Below, one piece after another: positions 1 to 8,291 of a stretch of 48,206 nucleotides of DNA. The notes beneath the pieces are model-generated. The model was not told where the DNA came from, did not search any database, and was given only the letters and a program-made list of their open reading frames with translations. Position 1 is the stretch's first letter. Every line of letters starts with the position of its first letter. The DNA is from Paraburkholderia panacisoli. Lineage in GTDB: Bacteria > Pseudomonadota > Gammaproteobacteria > Burkholderiales > Burkholderiaceae. The translations under genes and the position numbers were made by a program. The stretch spans positions 1 to 48,206 of the forward strand of contig NZ_VTUZ01000058.1 of NCBI RefSeq assembly GCF_008369935.1, read 5' to 3'.

Positions 1-618
1 GCCTCAGGCGACGCACAGTCGTCAGTCGAACTGTACGATCCGGCCAACGGCACGTGGTTGCAGACCGGCTTCCTGAACCAGGCGCGTGACGCGCACACCG
101 CCATACTGCTGCACAATGGCCAGGTGCTTGTGGCGGGCGGCGACGGCAAGGGCGGCGGCGCCCTGGCATCAGCCGAATTGTACGATCCAGCTACGAGCAA
201 GTGGTCAGAGACCGGGAGCATGATCCAGGCTCGCGAGCATCATACCGCTACCTTGCTGCCCGACGGCCGCGTGCTCGTCGCGGGTGGCGAGGGCAACGCA
301 GGGGCGCTGTCCTCAGCCGAACTATACGATCCGACTACGGGTACGTGGTCCCAAACCGGCTCCATGAGTCAGGCACGGGAAGAACATGCTGCCGTCCTGT
401 TGCCCAATGGCAAGGTGCTCGCAACGGCGGGAATCGCGCAACTCGACCTGTTCTCCGACGAACTCTACGATCCTGCCACGGGCGGCTGGTCACAGACCGG
501 CAGCCTCGCCCTGTCGCGCGACTCGCACACCGCTACCCTGCTGTCCGATGGCCGGGTGCTCGTTGCCGGGGGCCAGCTCAGGAACAAAGCCCTGTCCTCG
601 GCAGAACTCTTCCACTGA
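1..618 (+). CDS. Kelch-repeat protein, 3' end (5' truncated by window edge)
   Basis: The frame is open from base 1 without a start codon, so only the last 205 residues are present. Four tandem units of about 45-50 residues are visible, each following the pattern 'G-W-TGS-M-ARxxHTATLL-dGrVLVAGG ... LSSAELYDP'. This is the kelch blade pattern (paired glycines, then Tyr and Trp) that builds a beta-propeller, as in galactose-oxidase-like secreted proteins. Family proteins of this kind are usually exported and bind carbohydrate or protein, but neither a signal peptide nor catalytic residues lie in the part seen. The reading frame ends cleanly after the last repeat (SAELFH). What follows is gene-poor. 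Confident as kelch; no specific function can be given. Confidence 0.85.
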   Translation, partial: ASGDAQSSVELYDPANGTWLQTGFLNQARDAHTAILLHNGQVLVAGGDGKGGGALASAELYDPATSKWSETGSMIQAREHHTATLLPDGRVLVAGGEGNAGALSSAELYDPTTGTWSQTGSMSQAREEHAAVLLPNGKVLATAGIAQLDLFSDELYDPATGGWSQTGSLALSRDSHTATLLSDGRVLVAGGQLRNKALSSAELFH

Positions 619-1440
619 CAGTTCATGTCGCGTAGCCGCCTCACCCAAGCCGATACTTGAATGCCGACTGGCCGAGGAGCCGCTGCGACCTCGGTGCAAT
701 CGGATGGCGGTTTGACCTGGGAACCGGCCATTGAGTCGACGCAAGTTCGACCGACCGTTGTGGGTCAAGAGTACGCATCCGCGGACGGCGAGCGCGACAT
801 TCGCCGCTTCGGATGTCCGAATGACAGAAGAGCGACCTGAACCTGCCTCACGATCGACGAGGATCGAATGTCAACAACGGCCGATGAAGGAGTATTCGTC
901 TTTGATAGTCCGATGGCCGGTTACCGAGCAAAGCTGACGCCTGAACGTCCGACCGAGAACTCATGCAAACGGCGGGTTTGGCCGATAAGCGGCGGCCAAC
1001 CCCGGATGAGCGTATGGCCGTTGGACTTTGGAAACGGCCGTAGTTTTCGCGGCGAGCCGAACGCCGGCATCGGGGGCGTCAACAGTCGGAGAAAAGAAGG
1101 CTGGTCAACGTCGGGGCAGTGAACGTGAGCGATGGAATTCGCACGGACGCGCGTGGTGGCGGCAAAACAGAGTGTGCGGTATATGTGTTTGTCTGCTACG
1201 AAAATGTACTTTACTAGTGGGAAATGCTCCAACAGAGCGCGGGTGAGGGCGATTCTTCGGTGTACCTACGATGACGGTATCCGGTGTGCCACCATCAAGA
1301 AAGGCCTTTAAATTCAATGATGTTTCGATGCAAAGATAATAGAGTGGGAGTAGTAAGTAAAATCCTACTTATACATCTTGAAGCCTATTGACGCGGGTAA
1401 TCAATAAGCGGAGGGTCCGCGTCATAGGTTACCCATAGCT
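619..1440. other. Gene-poor stretch, nothing recognised
   Basis: No open frame here has a plausible start, ribosome site or recognisable protein. The text is mosaic, with a more AT-rich patch near 1310-1400. It contains a short GCGGA-GGG-TCCGC stem-loop near 1409-1421, not followed by a T-run. It resembles eroded intergenic or insertion debris. Confidence 0.5.
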
Positions 1441-1566
1441 GATCTGAAAGACTTCGGGGCAATGCTCCAGGCTGACGCGTTCGCGGGGGTACCACGCGAT
1501 CCACGATGACGGCGGCGTGCGTGCGGCTGGACGCATGGCGCACGTGCTCTGCAAGTTCCATGACCT
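1441..1566 (+). mobile_element. IS66-family transposase scar
   Basis: Translation gives DLKDFGAMLQADAFAG and then, after a one-base frame change near 1488, YHAIHDDGG-RAAGRMAHV and LCKFHDLY. This is the IS66 TnpC core ('LQADAYAGY-AIY ... AACMAHARRKFHDLY'). Only about 42 codons survive, with a frameshift and a stop, so it is a dead fragment. No terminal inverted repeats were found. Confidence 0.7.
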
Positions 1567-2499
1567 GTATACGTGAAAGTATCTGGAGCCGTGTGACAGG
1601 GGCTTGATTGGACGGTTGTTCCGGGTTCTAATCAGGAATACTAATTAAGGTGGAAAATGAAATTTTGCTCGATCCTCGATCTCCCCAACCCCGACTCAGC
1701 ATCAGATTGAGGCTACGTCAACAGAAATAGGGCAGAGAGCGGCCACGAAGTGTCACTCGCATGTACCACTGGTTTGACGTTCAGACGTTGGGCCGGCATC
1801 TGCAAACGGGCATTGGACTGCAAAAGACGAACGTTACTTGATCGGCCATTGACGCCTTCTCCATCGCCGTCGTTCGCCGGTGACCGCTCTCGCGCGATCC
1901 CGAATTGGCGGCATGGACCTACTTCCGCCGGTCACACTGTCGGGGGTGCAACGACGGGTAACTGAGTGGTCCAGTCACCCAAGCCGGTTTACCGAGGGCA
2001 GCGGTTCGACCAATGCGGTCATCGACTGTATGATCAGTACTGCACTTGACGAGTGGCCGCTTCCGCGTGAAGCGGAGGCCCAGACTCGACCCGAAGCGGC
2101 TACCGGTGTTCGACGTGATAGCAGCCCTTCGGCTGCCGATGATGCAAGGGACCGCTTCACGCCCTGAGTCAGTCCGTCAAGCTTTTAGAGGAGGAAGCGA
2201 GACGCTTGCAAGAAGGGGGGAGCCTCGCTTGCTCAATGCGTTTAGATAGACGCTTTCGTCGTATCGGGTCCCGGTCCGCCAGCAACGATAGAGGATGCGT
2301 ATCCATTTGAATGCAAGTCTCGCGGAGTCACCAGGTTACGCGGGCGAGAGCGCAGGCGCGTCACTGTTCGCGCTCCCGAATGGGTTCGCCGCGATGGCGA
2401 ACGCCAATTGACGGGCGATGGGACCTCCCTGACAATCACGACGCTGCACCATGATCAAGGGAAATCCACAAGACAATAACATCAGACGTCTGATGTAAA
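1567..2499. other. Gene-poor stretch, nothing recognised
   Basis: Short overlapping open frames only, none with a credible start or familiar sequence. I see no RNA gene or clear repeat. The composition is uneven and fits decayed intergenic DNA between the IS66 scar and the GntR remnant. Confidence 0.45.
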
Positions 2500-2957
2500 T
2501 TGACGCTCAACGTAGCCACCAAAGGCAACCATGCGGCTGAGCGTATGATCACCCACGGCTTACTCACGCGCGTGCATGGCAAGTGCGCCCTCGTCAGACA
2601 GATCGCGCTGAAGCTGCAAGGCGGGTTCGATGATCTGATGTCCGTGACGGACATGATCCGGAGCGTCGGCGCGGTGCCTTCCAAGAACCGTCTGCAGATG
2701 AAGATGATTGTAGCTTCCGGGAGTCTCCCACAGAAGCTCGGTCTCGCCGAGGACGAGCCCTACGGGTGGCTGGAGCGTATGCGCGGCGCGACTTGCCGGA
2801 TCTGTAGGAGAGCCTCGTTCTCTTTCTGCTGATCAACGAAATGGATTTCCATGACACTGGGCGCGCGGTCTGCTACAACGCCAGCATCGTTAAGTTCGAT
2901 CTCGTACGCAAACGATGTAAGACGGACCCGCGCGTCCACTTTCCGGACAGGAAAACT
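2500..2957 (+). pseudogene. Decayed GntR/HutC-type regulator (HTH end plus UTRA domain)
   Basis: Frame 1 reads HGLLTRVHGKCALVRQ, matching the end of a GntR winged helix ('EGLLTRVHGKGTFVR'). It continues F-DLMSVTDMIRSVGAVPS ... GLAEDEPYGWLERMRG, the opening of a UTRA effector domain. The match then jumps frame near 2785, meets a TAG at 2805-2807, and resumes as LLINEMDFHDTGRAVCYNAS followed by VKFDLVRKR, the UTRA C-terminus. That last piece is in the same frame as the kinase that follows, so the kinase reading frame seems to begin inside the remnant. GntR regulators commonly sit beside the catabolic operon they control, so this was probably the former regulator of mtnK-mtnA-aldolase. The true N-terminal recognition helix is not recovered. 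Confidence 0.72.
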
Positions 2958-4223
2958 ATGCACTTCGAGGCTTTCAGCTCTTCCGAACTGGCGGCATACC
3001 TGAGGGGTATTCCGGCCGTCAATGCACGGCTTGGCGACGACAGCGAACTGCAGGTCGTCGAAGTGGGCGATGGCAACCTGAACTACGTCTATTTCGTGAG
3101 CAGCGCGCGCGACCCGCGGCGCAGCGTGGTCGTCAAGCAGGCACCGCCGTTCCTGCGGCTCGTGGGCGAAGCCTGGCCCTTGCCGCGCGAGCGCATTGAG
3201 CGCGAAGTGGCTGCGTTACGCCGCTTCGGTGCGTTGTGCCCGCAGCACGTGCCGAGCGTCTATCACGCCGACAGCGAAAAGTACCTCATTGTGATGCAGC
3301 GGCTTGCCTCGCATCGTGTGTTGCGCCAAGGGCTGACCGAGGGCATCGTCTATCCGCACCTTGCCGATCACATCTCCACTTTTCTCGCGCGCACGCTCTT
3401 TCACGGCTCCGACTTGTATCTCTCGCCCGAGGCGAAGAAGGCGGCGGCAAGCGGCGGCATCAACACAGAGTTGTGCAAGATTACAGAAGATCTCGTCTTC
3501 ACGTATCCGTTCGAAGACCATGCATCGAACGTGTACAGCCCTGCGCTGCCTGCGGTCGCAATCGAGCGGCTGCGCACGCACGAGCCGCTGCGTCGCGCGG
3601 CGGGCGAGATGAAATGGGCGTTCATGAACCATGCGGAGACGCTCGTGCACGGCGACCTGCATACGGGCTCGATCATGGCGAACGAGCACGAGACGTACGT
3701 GATCGACCCCGAGTTCGCGTTCTACGGGCCGATGGGCTTCGACACCGGCGCGTTTATCGCGAACCTGCTGCTCGCGTATTATCCGCGTGACTGGCACGAT
3801 CGCATGGCCGGCCGCGAGCCGCTCGCGTTTCAGCGCTGGCTGCTCGAGCAGGTCGAAGCGGTGTGGAACGGCTTTGCGCAGAAGTTCGCGCAGCTCTGGC
3901 GCATGCATGAGCGCGAGGCGGGCCGTGCCTGGATCGGTGGACCCGCTGAGGCGCGCGCGGCCGAGGCGTTCCGCGAAGAATTCATGCGGCGGCTCCTCGC
4001 GGATACGCTAGGCTTCGCGGGCTGCAAGATGATCCGACGCATCGTCGGCATGGCGAAGGTCGCGGAGATCACCAGTATCAAGGACGAAGCGGTGCGCGCA
4101 CGCGTGGAAGTGCGCTGCCTGCGCCTGGCCGAAGCGCTCCTCGTGCAGCGGCGCGAACTGGCTTCGGTCGAAGCGGTCACCGCGCTGGCCGCTCAGGTGC
4201 TCGCCCAGACGGTGGACGTCTGA
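2958..4223 (+). CDS. mtnK: S-methyl-5-thioribose kinase (5-deoxyribose kinase activity possible)
   Basis: A 421-residue protein, normal for MtnK. It phosphorylates C1 of 5-methylthioribose (or 5-deoxyribose) with ATP in the cytosol. The N-lobe has a glycine loop (VGDGNLNYVYFV) and an invariant-type lysine (VVVKQAPPF). The C-lobe has the APH/choline-kinase catalytic motif HGDLHTGS with Asp233 and the metal-binding IDPEFAFYGP with Asp250. I chose ATG 2958 because MHFEAFSS matches the family start and GGACAGGAAA lies just upstream. An earlier in-frame ATG at 2841 only adds the regulator remnant. mtnA follows after 73 bases, then an aldolase. There is no MtnB/C/D, so the classical methionine salvage route is not completed here. 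Confidence 0.93.
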   Translation: MHFEAFSSSELAAYLRGIPAVNARLGDDSELQVVEVGDGNLNYVYFVSSARDPRRSVVVKQAPPFLRLVGEAWPLPRERIEREVAALRRFGALCPQHVPSVYHADSEKYLIVMQRLASHRVLRQGLTEGIVYPHLADHISTFLARTLFHGSDLYLSPEAKKAAASGGINTELCKITEDLVFTYPFEDHASNVYSPALPAVAIERLRTHEPLRRAAGEMKWAFMNHAETLVHGDLHTGSIMANEHETYVIDPEFAFYGPMGFDTGAFIANLLLAYYPRDWHDRMAGREPLAFQRWLLEQVEAVWNGFAQKFAQLWRMHEREAGRAWIGGPAEARAAEAFREEFMRRLLADTLGFAGCKMIRRIVGMAKVAEITSIKDEAVRARVEVRCLRLAEALLVQRRELASVEAVTALAAQVLAQTVDV

Positions 4224-4296
4224 GCGCGCCCGCGTAACTGACACAATCCGCCGCCCATGCGGCATGGTCCGGCTTACCGGAATCGACGGAGACCCT

Positions 4297-5373
4297 ATGG
4301 CTTTGCAGCCACTCAATTCGAGTCTGCCACCCACCATCGAGTGGCGCGACGACACCCTTTATCTACTCGACCAGACGCGTCTGCCGCAGGTGTGCGTGGT
4401 CGAGGCGGCCGACAGTGTCGAGGCGGTGTGGCGAGCGATACATGAGTTGCGCGTGCGGGGCGCGCCCGCGATCGGCGTTGCGGCGGCGTACGGTCTGTGC
4501 GTGGCGATGCAGCATGAGCGGCAGGCATCGCGCGAAGCGTTCCTCGCGCGGCTCGAACATCACGCCGCCTATCTGGACAGCGCGCGGCCGACGGCCGTGA
4601 ATTTGCGCTGGGCGCTCGAGCGGATGCGCGCGCACGCGCGTGGCGTTGCGGCCCAGACGAGCACAGAGGTCTACGACGCGCTCGTCGCCGAGGCAATGCG
4701 CATTCATCGTGAGGACGTCGAACTGTGCGCGCGGATCGGCGAACAGGGGCGCGCGCTGATTGCGCCCGGCAGTGGCGTACTCACGCATTGCAATGCCGGT
4801 GCGCTGGCGACAACGGGCATCGGCACCGCAACCGCGCCGCTATATTGCGCGCATCGCGACGGCGAATCCTTTCGCGTCTACGCGGACGAGACGCGCCCGC
4901 TCCTGCAAGGCGCGCGGCTCACCGCGTACGAGCTGCAGCAGGCCGGGCTCAACGTCACACTGATCACCGACAGCATGGCGCCCACGCTGATGGCGCAGGG
5001 GCTCATCGATCTCGTGATCGTCGGCACCGACCGCGTGGCCGCGAACGGCGACGTCGCCAACAAGATTGGCACGCTCGGCGTGGCGATCGCGGCGAAGCAT
5101 TTCGGCATTCCGTTCTACGTGGCTTGTCCTTCGTCCACGCTGGATCTGCGCACCGCATGCGGCGTGGACATCGTGATCGAAGAGCGCGGCGCCGACGAAG
5201 TGGCGCAGCTCGCGGGCCGGCGTATCGCCCCGGAGGGCATCCAGGTGCGCAATCCGGCGTTCGATGTCACACCGCATGCGCTCGTCACGGGTATCGTGAC
5301 GGAGCTGGGCATTGTGCGCGCGCCGTTCGAAGCCAATCTGGCAGCGCTCTTCGCGAAGGGAGAGGGCGCATGA
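4297..5373 (+). CDS. mtnA: S-methyl-5-thioribose-1-phosphate isomerase
   Basis: A 358-residue aldose-ketose isomerase of the eIF2B-alpha-like family. It converts methylthioribose-1-phosphate (or 5-deoxyribose-1-phosphate) to the ribulose form. Hallmarks are RGAPAIGVAAAYG, THCNAGALATTGIGTA with catalytic Cys165, and VGTDRVAANGDVANKIGT with Asp245, followed by PFYVACPSSTLD. Cys and Asp fall at the positions expected from Bacillus subtilis MtnA (160/240). Start 4297 (MALQPLNSS) is preferred over 4264 because GGAGA lies seven to eight bases before it. The stop overlaps the next start as ATGA, so translation is probably coupled with the aldolase. Confidence 0.95.
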   Translation: MALQPLNSSLPPTIEWRDDTLYLLDQTRLPQVCVVEAADSVEAVWRAIHELRVRGAPAIGVAAAYGLCVAMQHERQASREAFLARLEHHAAYLDSARPTAVNLRWALERMRAHARGVAAQTSTEVYDALVAEAMRIHREDVELCARIGEQGRALIAPGSGVLTHCNAGALATTGIGTATAPLYCAHRDGESFRVYADETRPLLQGARLTAYELQQAGLNVTLITDSMAPTLMAQGLIDLVIVGTDRVAANGDVANKIGTLGVAIAAKHFGIPFYVACPSSTLDLRTACGVDIVIEERGADEVAQLAGRRIAPEGIQVRNPAFDVTPHALVTGIVTELGIVRAPFEANLAALFAKGEGA

Positions 5374-6089
5374 GCGACACGAACGAGGGAGGCAGCCAGC
5401 GCCGTGTGAGCGAAGCGGCGTCGGGTGCACGCGAGGCGCGAGCCGAAGCCGAATTGCGTCAGGAGATCGTCGATACCGCTCTCGAAATGGAGCGCCTCGG
5501 CATCAATCAGGGGACCTCCGGCAACGTCAGTGCGCGCTGGCGTGACGGACTCCTGATCACGCCGAGCGGTGTGCCGTGCGCGGCGCTCACGCGCGATCGT
5601 ATCGTCTGGATGCCGCTCGATGTGCGCGAGGACGATCCGCTCTTCGAGGCGGACCGCCCATCTTCGGAGTGGCGCTTCCATCGTGACATCCTGCGCGCGC
5701 GGCCCGATGTGAGCGCGGTCGTCCATACGCATTCGAATGCGGCGACGGCGCTCGCGATCCACGGCCGCGGCATTCCTGCGCATCACTACATGGTGGCCGC
5801 GGCGGGCGGTAATTCGATTCGCTGCGCGCAGTATGCGACCTTCGGCAGCCAGGCGCTCTCGGATCATGCGCTCGAAGCGCTGCGCGACCGGCTCGCGTGT
5901 CTGCTCGCGCATCACGGTGTGATCGCACTGGGGCGTGATCTCGCGCGGACCCTGTGGCTTGCGAACGAAGTCGAGGTGCTGGCGAAACAATACCTGCTCG
6001 CGTGCCAGCTTGGCGAGCCGCCGCTGCTCTCGGACGCGCAGATGGACGAGGTCATCGAGAAGTTCAAGGGCTACGGCCTGCGCAAATGA
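5370..6089 (+). CDS. Class II aldolase, methylthioribulose-1-P / 5-deoxyribulose-1-P aldolase type
   Basis: A 239-residue class II (zinc) aldolase/adducin-fold protein. Visible motifs are NQGTSGNVSAR (phosphate loop), SSEWRFH with likely catalytic Glu100, VVHTHSNAA with zinc ligands His119 and His121, and LLAHHGVIALG with the third zinc ligand His182. By domain alone it could be a fuculose-phosphate aldolase or MtnB dehydratase. Placement directly behind mtnK and mtnA with a 4-base overlap matches the 'DHAP shunt' aldolase known from Rhodospirillum rubrum, pathogenic E. coli and Bacillus thuringiensis. That enzyme cleaves the sugar phosphate to DHAP and (methylthio)acetaldehyde or acetaldehyde. 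Start 5370 has AAGGGAGAGG upstream. The longer upstream frame is antisense-like filler inside mtnA. Confidence 0.88.
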   Translation: MSDTNEGGSQRRVSEAASGAREARAEAELRQEIVDTALEMERLGINQGTSGNVSARWRDGLLITPSGVPCAALTRDRIVWMPLDVREDDPLFEADRPSSEWRFHRDILRARPDVSAVVHTHSNAATALAIHGRGIPAHHYMVAAAGGNSIRCAQYATFGSQALSDHALEALRDRLACLLAHHGVIALGRDLARTLWLANEVEVLAKQYLLACQLGEPPLLSDAQMDEVIEKFKGYGLRK

Positions 6090-6136
6090 TTCGCGGGACG
6101 GCCTCAAGACGGCGGACGCCTTGATTTCCGTGATCT

Positions 6137-6163
6137 CGGGCGCGACCGCCCGCGTGCGTTTTC
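6137..6163 (+). terminator. Probable terminator of the mtnK-mtnA-aldolase unit
   Basis: CGGGCG at 6137-6142 and CGCCCG at 6147-6152 form a 6-bp GC-only stem with a CGAC loop. GCGTTTTCT follows a few bases later. It lies 48 bases after the aldolase stop. Confidence 0.55.
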
Positions 6164-6525
6164 TCAAAGCCTGGCGAGGGTGATTTCAAGGCGCTGCATC
6201 ACGTTGCAATGTCAATAGTCCATGTGTGCCACCGGTCTTCCGGTACCCGCCAAGGGGAATCATGAGCGAGCAGAAGGGCGATTTGTTGGCGGCAGAAGGT
6301 TGCTCCACAGTCGTTGGACGACCGGTTACTTCGAACGACAGCTTTTCGCCTGCGGGAGGACAGCACTCGACCCAATATAGATAGTCCGTTCCAAGCGGCT
6401 TCCGATGGCCGCAATTCGACCAGAAACAGTCATTCTGATCGAGAGCGAAGCTGTCCCACGCCATTGACGGGCTGGAGCATAGCTTGCCATGACTATATCG
6501 AGGCTGATCAATCTCGGGCCTACGG
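6164..6525. other. Intergenic, nothing recognised
   Basis: No credible gene on either strand. The AT content is somewhat higher than in the genes before it, and no clear repeat was seen. Confidence 0.4.
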
Positions 6526-7138
6526 AAAACGCCGTTTTCTTCGGTTCTCGACGAATCGCGTGCACCGTTCTATGAATGGTTCAGAGACGGTACGCTGAAT
6601 GCATCGTATAACTGCCTCGACCGCCATGTTGAAGCAGGTAACGGCGATCATGTCGCCGTGAACTTCGAGGCCGACTTCGGTGCCGTCACGCAGGTGACCT
6701 ATCGTGAGTTGCTCGAACGCGTGAGCCGCTTTGCTAACGCTTGACGAACTTGTGGCGTTAAAAAGGGCGATTGCGTGGTGAGCTATATGCCGATGTCGAT
6801 CGAAGGCATTGTGGCGATGCAGGCCTGCGCCCGCATCGGCGCGACCCATTCAGTCGTATTCGGCGGTTTCTCGTCGAAGTCGCTCAATGAGCGGATCGTC
6901 AACGTGGGTGCCGTTGCGCTGGTCACCTGTGATGAACAGATGCGCGGTGGCAAGGCGTTGCCGCTGAAGAACATTGCGGACGAAGCCCTTGCAATGGGCG
7001 GATGCGAAGCAGTGAAGAGCGTGATTGTCTATCGGCGTACGGGCGGCAAGGTCGCGGGGCAAAAGGGACGCGTCCTGTGGATGCACGAACTCGCGCAAGC
7101 TGAGGCGGGCACTTGCGAGCCAAATGGGTCAGCGCGGA
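6526..7138 (+). pseudogene. acs: Acetyl-CoA synthetase, internal fragment with a premature stop
   Basis: The fragment reads FSSVLDESRAPFYEWF then RDGTLNASYNCLDRHVEAGN, the conserved N-terminal region of AMP-forming acetyl-CoA synthetase. In the same frame it continues GVKKGDCVVSYMPMSIEGI and ARIGATHSVVFGGFSSKS. A single TGA at 6742-6744 interrupts it (family reads 'FANAL'). A one-base slip near 7120 gives CEP then WVSAE in another frame. About 200 of the usual 650 residues survive. Both the first 70 residues and the adenylate-forming YTSGSTGKPKG part are missing. Homology stops at about 7138, where an integrase fragment on the other strand begins, so the break is a recombination junction. It cannot make a working enzyme. 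Confidence 0.88.
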
Positions 7139-7139
7139 A

Positions 7140-7365
7140 CGGCTTGAATGTCGAGCACCTTGCGCTTCGCACTGCACTCGGCGATAGCGATTTCGGCCCG
7201 GTCGCCGCGCGGTGCAGCCGTCAGCGTTTCGCTGCGGCCGTCGGGGTACTTGTACCAAAATGAAATCTTCCGCGCGCCGCATCGCTTGTCCAGCCGATCG
7301 ATGCCGGTCGATTCGCTAGTGGCGACATGGTTTTCATGCGAAGGCTTGGAGGTTCGGACCGGCAT
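7140..7365 (-). pseudogene. Tyrosine-type phage integrase, N-terminal fragment
   Basis: Starting at ATG 7365 the frame reads MPVRTSKPSHENHV, then STGIDRLDKRCGARKISFWY and KYPDGRSETL-APRGDRAEIAIAE. The 'YKYPDGRSE-L--DR--AI--A' part is the N-terminal DNA-binding region of phage integrases. The catalytic domain is absent: homology ends at the acs junction near 7140. The start overlaps the end of the DUF4224 frame by 32 bases, the arrangement often seen for DUF4224-integrase pairs of Burkholderia prophages. The call rests on this motif and the neighbour, without a search. Confidence 0.65.
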
Positions 7366-7561
7366 CGTATTTCGCTGACTTCGTTTCGATGGTGAGGCCG
7401 AGCTTGCGGTCTCGGTATTCGCGCGCCACCTTCGGCAGGCCATTCTTGTCGACGACGAATTGCCAGTGGTTATCAGCGAGCCAGTGCGCCATCGCGGCAC
7501 GCTGGTTCGGTTTGCAGCCGACGAGGTCGGCCAGCTCATGCGCGGTAAGGTATTCGCTCAT
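7334..7561 (-). CDS. DUF4224-domain phage protein
   Basis: A 75-residue protein beginning MSEYLTAHELADLVGCKPNQ and containing NHWQFVVDKNGLPKVAREY. This is the DUF4224 pattern: 'LT--EL--L-G-K---Q---L--N---F-V---G-P-V'. DUF4224 proteins are small and of unknown biochemical role, typically encoded immediately before a phage integrase; an excisionase-like or integrase-partner role is often assumed. The gene is intact, but its integrase partner is truncated. An odd (GCT)7 tract lies 41 bases upstream of the start. Likely a leftover of the integration module. Confidence 0.8.
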   Translation of the reverse strand: MSEYLTAHELADLVGCKPNQRAAMAHWLADNHWQFVVDKNGLPKVAREYRDRKLGLTIETKSAKYDAGPNLQAFA

Positions 7562-7602
7562 TGACGCCCCAGTGTTTTCTCGTGGTTTCGGATTATTGTT
7601 TC

Positions 7603-7635
7603 GCTGCTGCTGCTGCTGCTGCTGCCGCTGCCGCT
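7603..7635. repeat. GCT trinucleotide microsatellite
   Basis: Seven perfect GCT units (7603-7623) are followed by GCC-GCT-GCC-GCT. The tract sits upstream of the DUF4224 gene and outside any supported frame, so it is a possible slippage site. Confidence 0.85.
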
Positions 7636-7734
7636 TAATCGATCACTGACGTTCTGAGATCGGCTCTGCTCCGGACCCACCTGTATGGTCTATGCTTATG
7701 GCGTAGGTCAGGTGTTCCCGGGAGTGAGGACGAA

Positions 7735-8040
7735 ATGGAAAGCTGCCTTGCTTGTGAGAGGTTGATCGGAAAAGCCTCAACAGTCTTTCCGCACGAAAAA
7801 CTCCAGTGCTCTGGAGCGGGCGTTTTTGGTACGCCAAAAAAGCCGATAACACGTTACGTCCTGTACCGATGCACGTCTTGCGGTTGCTGGATGAAACAGA
7901 ACACATCCCATGGATCACCGGCCGGCCATTGGTCGGCATGCGAGTCGAGCATTCCCGCCGAGCCAGTCCCTGAGCGCAAGCCTGCTGAATATAATGACTG
8001 GAGGAGGGCGCCACTGACAGTGCTGGGTCGCCCCCGATAG
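7735..8040 (+). CDS. Small hypothetical protein with paired Cys motifs
   Basis: A 101-residue frame starting ATG 7735, with GTGAGGACGAA just upstream as a fair ribosome site. It has two cysteine pairs, MESCLACERL at the N-terminus and LYRCTSCGCWM near residue 45, typical spacing for a small zinc ribbon. The C-terminal third is low in recognisable structure. No family is recognised. It lies in the decayed prophage segment and its 3' part runs antisense to the end of the DUF1643 remnant. It may be a phage accessory protein or only a lucky open frame. Confidence 0.45.
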   Translation: MESCLACERLIGKASTVFPHEKLQCSGAGVFGTPKKPITRYVLYRCTSCGCWMKQNTSHGSPAGHWSACESSIPAEPVPERKPAEYNDWRRAPLTVLGRPR

Positions 8041-8291
8041 CCCCGTACAGCGAGCGTTTGTTGCTATTCATGTACGTCGGTCGATCGGACGGCAAACACA
8101 TTGCCGACGATGAGGCGCCTGCCGCCGTTAGGCTTCGTGAAGCCGATGCACTTTCGAGCGGTCGCGTCGTCGAGCGTGGCATCCGTTGTCGAAGGATTGA
8201 CGCCGAAGAAGGCGAAGGTCAGGCCATTTATTGGGACGTCACGCTACGGTCGGTAGCGATAGTGCCCGCACGGGCTGATAACGGCGCTCAT
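8041..8291 (-). pseudogene. DUF1643-family phage protein broken by two TAG stops
   Basis: From ATG 8291 the frame reads MSAVISPCGHYRYRP, stop, then NGLTFAFFGVNPSTTDATLD and RLIVGNVFAVRSTDVHE, stop. 'ISPCG-YRY' and 'GVNPSTADAT-DD-T-R+' are the DUF1643 signature, a family common in phages and islands with no known activity. TAG codons at 8246-8244 and 8066-8064 interrupt an otherwise well-kept sequence. Similarity fades after the second stop, and the later part of the family is not recovered. The start overlaps the preceding small gene's stop as ATGA. Confidence 0.72.

Noticed and set aside
2841..2957. Start of mtnK at 2841
   Set aside because: The extra 39 codons are the end of the UTRA remnant. 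ATG 2958 has its own ribosome site and the family N-terminus.
3216..3908. 230-codon minus-strand frame inside mtnK
   Set aside because: The plus strand carries unmistakable MtnK motifs; the antisense product has none.
4725..5369. Long N-terminal extension of the aldolase frame
   Set aside because: This part lies inside mtnA in another frame and is Arg/Ala-rich nonsense. The aldolase starts at 5370 with a ribosome site and ATGA overlap.
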